From contig CAMCTE010000122.1 of the NCBI GenBank assembly GCA_945878385.1, positions 1 to 8,158 on the forward strand: 8,158 nucleotides of DNA, read 5' to 3'. The position numbers and the translations under genes were made by a program. Positions 6,140-8,158 of the stretch are shown here, one piece after another. How positions within the stretch are numbered: the stretch's first letter is position 1; each line of letters starts with the position of its first letter. The stretch is from Azohydromonas lata NBRC 102462 (GTDB lineage: Bacteria > Pseudomonadota > Gammaproteobacteria > Burkholderiales > Burkholderiaceae_C). The notes under the pieces were generated by a model, which did not search any database, was not told the origin of the DNA, and saw only the letters and a program-made list of their open reading frames with translations.

Positions 6140-7438
6140 TCAGCGCAGGGTGTTGACAGCCGCCAACGCCGCGAGGGTTTCGTCGGGGCGGGGCAGCGTG
6201 ACCTGGCGCGAAAGCTGGCCCACCTGGCGCATCAGGTCGAGTGCGACGGCCACGCGCCGCGAGGAGGGGTCGAAGTAGCGCTCGAGGGTGCGCTGCGCGT
6301 CGCGCAAGTCGGACTGCGCCACATCGAACTGGCGCGACAACAGCGCCAGGCGGGCGTTGAGCAGACGCAGCTTGAGGTTTTCTCGCAGGAAGAATTGCTG
6401 CTCGGGTGCGGACAGGGCTGCTTCGGGATTGTCGATGCGGGTGATGCGCACCAGAGCGCGCAGCTCGGCCCAAGCAGCGGACAAGCCGTGAAGGCCCCAC
6501 TGCGCTGCGCGGGTCAGCGTCTCTTCCCACGCGCGCGCGGTGGCGGGCGTGGAAACCGCGGTGTTGGGCGATGAAGCGGGCTCGCCAGGGGAGGCAGAGC
6601 CACTTGGTGCCGGTGCCGGTGCCGGTGCGTGGGCGGCAGCGGGGCTGGAGGAGTTGGAGTTGGAGTTGGAGTTGGAGTTGGAGTTGGGGTTGGGGTTGGG
6701 GCCGGCCACGGCCGGTGCGGCTTTGGCCACGGCTGTCAGAGGCAAGTCGTCGATCTGGCGGGCCACTTCGTCGATTCGGATCACCAGAGTGGCCACATCC
6801 ACTTGGGATGCGCCGCGCACCCGCTCCAAATCACGCAGCACCGCACGGCGCACACGCTCGAGCCGGGGTTGGTTGTGGCGGGCCAGGCGCTCGTCGGCTT
6901 GGCGCAGCGTGGCAATCAAGGGTTCGAGGGAGCCGGTGAGGGCGGCCTGCTGCTGGGCAATGCGCAGGGCCGATTCGATGTCGGCCAGCAGGTTTTCGTC
7001 GCGCGAACGGCTGAGCGACTGGATGAGTTCATCAAGTTGGGTGCGCTGCACGGCAGCTTCCGCCACCCGGGCTTCGAGCAGGGCCATGCGCGCGGCAGAT
7101 TCGCGCGCGGTGTCTTGTGATTGACGGGCCAGCACCAGGGCTTCGCCGGATTCCGTCTGCGACTGCTGCTGACGGGCCACCAACTGCTGTTCGAGTTGCT
7201 TGACTCGCTGTTGCGACATCCAAGCCAAAGCCAAGGCAGCCACGACAGCCAGGGCCAACAGGGCGGCCACCCAGGGCGCCCAAGCCGGCGTGGCGGGCGC
7301 GGCTTGTACAGCGGTGGGAACTGCCGCAGCCGTTGATGAAGACGTGGGTGAAAACGTAGGTGAAGGCGCGACTGAAGGCGCAGCTGAAGAAGCCTGTGCA
7401 GGCGCCGGAGTGGGGGTCGCAGGAACTTCAGGGTTCAC
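6140..7438 (-). CDS. hemX: HemX, membrane-anchored heme-operon protein
   Basis: With a GTG start at 7438 the protein has 432 aa. Residues 1-50 are Pro/Ala/Ser/Thr-rich and probably cytoplasmic. One membrane segment (about 53-73, WAPWVAALLALAVVAALALAW) is followed by a coiled coil (about 74-150) rich in Gln and Arg. A low-complexity Asn-Pro/Asn-Ser run (247-262) is the product of a tandem hexamer repeat. The conserved C-terminal domain follows ('LVRITRID', 'QQFFLRENLKLRLLNARLALLSR', 'ERYFD'). These are HemX features. The family is often labelled uroporphyrinogen-III C-methyltransferase, but no SAM-dependent methyltransferase domain is visible here. The GTG start overlaps the end of hemD by 11 bp, implying translational coupling. 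Another GTG at 7483 would overlap by 56 bp; neither has a good ribosome binding site, and no ATG lies before the membrane segment. Confidence 0.85.
   Translation of the reverse strand: MNPEVPATPTPAPAQASSAAPSVAPSPTFSPTSSSTAAAVPTAVQAAPATPAWAPWVAALLALAVVAALALAWMSQQRVKQLEQQLVARQQQSQTESGEALVLARQSQDTARESAARMALLEARVAEAAVQRTQLDELIQSLSRSRDENLLADIESALRIAQQQAALTGSLEPLIATLRQADERLARHNQPRLERVRRAVLRDLERVRGASQVDVATLVIRIDEVARQIDDLPLTAVAKAAPAVAGPNPNPNSNSNSNSNSNSSSPAAAHAPAPAPAPSGSASPGEPASSPNTAVSTPATARAWEETLTRAAQWGLHGLSAAWAELRALVRITRIDNPEAALSAPEQQFFLRENLKLRLLNARLALLSRQFDVAQSDLRDAQRTLERYFDPSSRRVAVALDLMRQVGQLSRQVTLPRPDETLAALAAVNTLR
6606..6628. repeat. Short GGTGCC hexamer repeat inside hemX
   Basis: Three GGTGCC copies and a partial fourth encode alternating Ala-Pro in the linker of HemX. 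The unit is six bases, so copy-number change would keep the frame. Confidence 0.7.
6653..6700. repeat. Hexanucleotide microsatellite (GTTGGA x5, GTTGGG x3) inside hemX
   Basis: Eight consecutive 6-bp units encode, on the minus strand, three Pro-Asn pairs followed by five Ser-Asn pairs. The G/A difference splits the array into two homogeneous blocks. Slippage would change linker length by two residues at a time without breaking the frame. Confidence 0.9.
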
Positions 7439-8158
7439 GGTGGATTCGATTGTAAGAGGCCACCACCGAGGCCAGGTCGGCACGACACACTTGGGCCTGC
7501 CTCAGGCCCAGGCCCAGCGCGCGTTCGAGTATGCGCGGATGGGTGGCCAGGGCCTGGGCGCGGGACACCCAAAGGGACAGGTCGATGGCCGGCGCGTGTT
7601 CCTGCAGCAAGGGCAGCAGATGGTCCAAGGCTTCGCTGCTGGACAGCAGCCACACCGCCCGGTCGGCTTGGGCCAAGGCCTGGTGCAGCACAGCCTGTTC
7701 AGCCGGTGTGGGCAGCGGCGCGCCACGCCGGTAGGCGGCCACCGTGCGCACCTGCGCGCCCGCTTCTTTCCACCGCTCGATCAGCCAATCACGCCCGCCC
7801 TCGCCGCGCACCACCCAAACCTGTTGGCCAGCCCATGAATGGCGCTCCAGTTCAGGCCACAGGGATTCGGAATCGAACTGCGCAGCGTCCGCGGGGGGCT
7901 GCACGATGTGCGAAAGCGGCACGCCAAGAGCCTGCAAGGCAGCCGCGGTTCCAGGGCCTGGCGCCACGGCCAGCGTGTGCATGGGCCAGGGTTGGGGCAA
8001 GGGCGCGGCCGCCTGGAAACCCGCCACCGCATTGGGGCTGACGAACATCACGGCCTTGCAGAAAGCCAACTGCTGGCGGGCGTGCAGCACGGCTTGGGCA
8101 TCAGGCGAAGGATGGATGCCCAACAGCGGCAGGGCTTGGGCGTCGACGCCACAGGCTT
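7428..8158 (-). CDS. hemD: Uroporphyrinogen-III synthase, 5' end outside the window
   Basis: In the window 242 codons are open from the right edge to the TGA at 7428; a typical HemD is near 260 aa, so about 20 N-terminal residues are missing. The visible start 'CGVDAQALPLLGIHP' is the end of the first helix and strand of the family. 'AVMFVSPNAV' is the most recognisable HemD motif, with 'AVAPGPGTAAALQALG' and 'WVVRGEGGRDWL' following; 'AYRRGAP' and 'WLLSSSEAL' belong to the second lobe. HemD closes and inverts ring D of hydroxymethylbilane to make uroporphyrinogen III, the branch point to heme and siroheme, in the cytoplasm. The stop overlaps the hemX start. hemC is expected just beyond the right edge, which is inference from the usual operon. 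Confidence 0.9.
   Translation of the reverse strand, partial: ACGVDAQALPLLGIHPSPDAQAVLHARQQLAFCKAVMFVSPNAVAGFQAAAPLPQPWPMHTLAVAPGPGTAAALQALGVPLSHIVQPPADAAQFDSESLWPELERHSWAGQQVWVVRGEGGRDWLIERWKEAGAQVRTVAAYRRGAPLPTPAEQAVLHQALAQADRAVWLLSSSEALDHLLPLLQEHAPAIDLSLWVSRAQALATHPRILERALGLGLRQAQVCRADLASVVASYNRIHREP

Noticed and set aside
1..8158. CRISPR array, insertion sequence or phage genes
   Set aside because: No spaced direct repeats, terminal inverted repeats, transposase or phage-like proteins could be found.

Overview
The window looks like a chromosomal segment of a GC-rich betaproteobacterium, most likely Burkholderiales and probably Comamonadaceae. The reasons are the high GC content, the hemD-hemX-hemY order with long Ala/Arg-rich proteins, and the style of the GST and LysR proteins. 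This placement is inferred from reading alone, not from a search. No integrase, transposase, CRISPR array or rRNA is visible.

Layout from left to right. (1) 1-386, minus: the first 128 residues of a protein that runs off the left edge. They resemble the BapA 'prefix-like' domain that opens very large biofilm or RTX-type adhesins. (2) 387-562: a short but structured intergenic region with alternating G and C tracts that can form mutually exclusive hairpins, followed by a perfect 15-bp dyad overlapping a TTGACA-like element. (3) 563-2033, minus: a tight two-gene unit, a glutathione S-transferase followed 7 nt later by a CmcJ/NvfI/AsaB-family oxidoreductase. (4) 2160-3050, plus: a divergent LysR-type regulator, with a LysR-style dyad in the shared promoter region. 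(5) 3160-4683, plus: an orphan 507-aa protein with an HExxHxxH zinc site and conserved flanking blocks, probably an anthrax-lethal-factor-like (ATLF-like) gluzincin. Its GC is visibly lower than that of its neighbours. (6) 4708-4750: a terminator with T-runs on both strands, serving both the metalloprotease gene and the tRNA that faces it. (7) 4750-4826, minus: tRNA-Arg(ACG) with encoded CCA. (8) 4852-8158, minus: hemY, hemX and hemD (5' end cut off), the distal part of a tetrapyrrole-biosynthesis operon.

Working together: hemD makes the uroporphyrinogen-III ring, and hemX and hemY are its usual membrane-anchored companions. GST, CmcJ-like oxidoreductase and LysR form a plausible regulated module acting on a small molecule; the substrate cannot be read from sequence. 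The least ordinary part is the metalloprotease gene, inserted between a regulatory module and a tRNA/terminator boundary. The most interesting non-coding part is the G/C-tract region in front of the adhesin gene.
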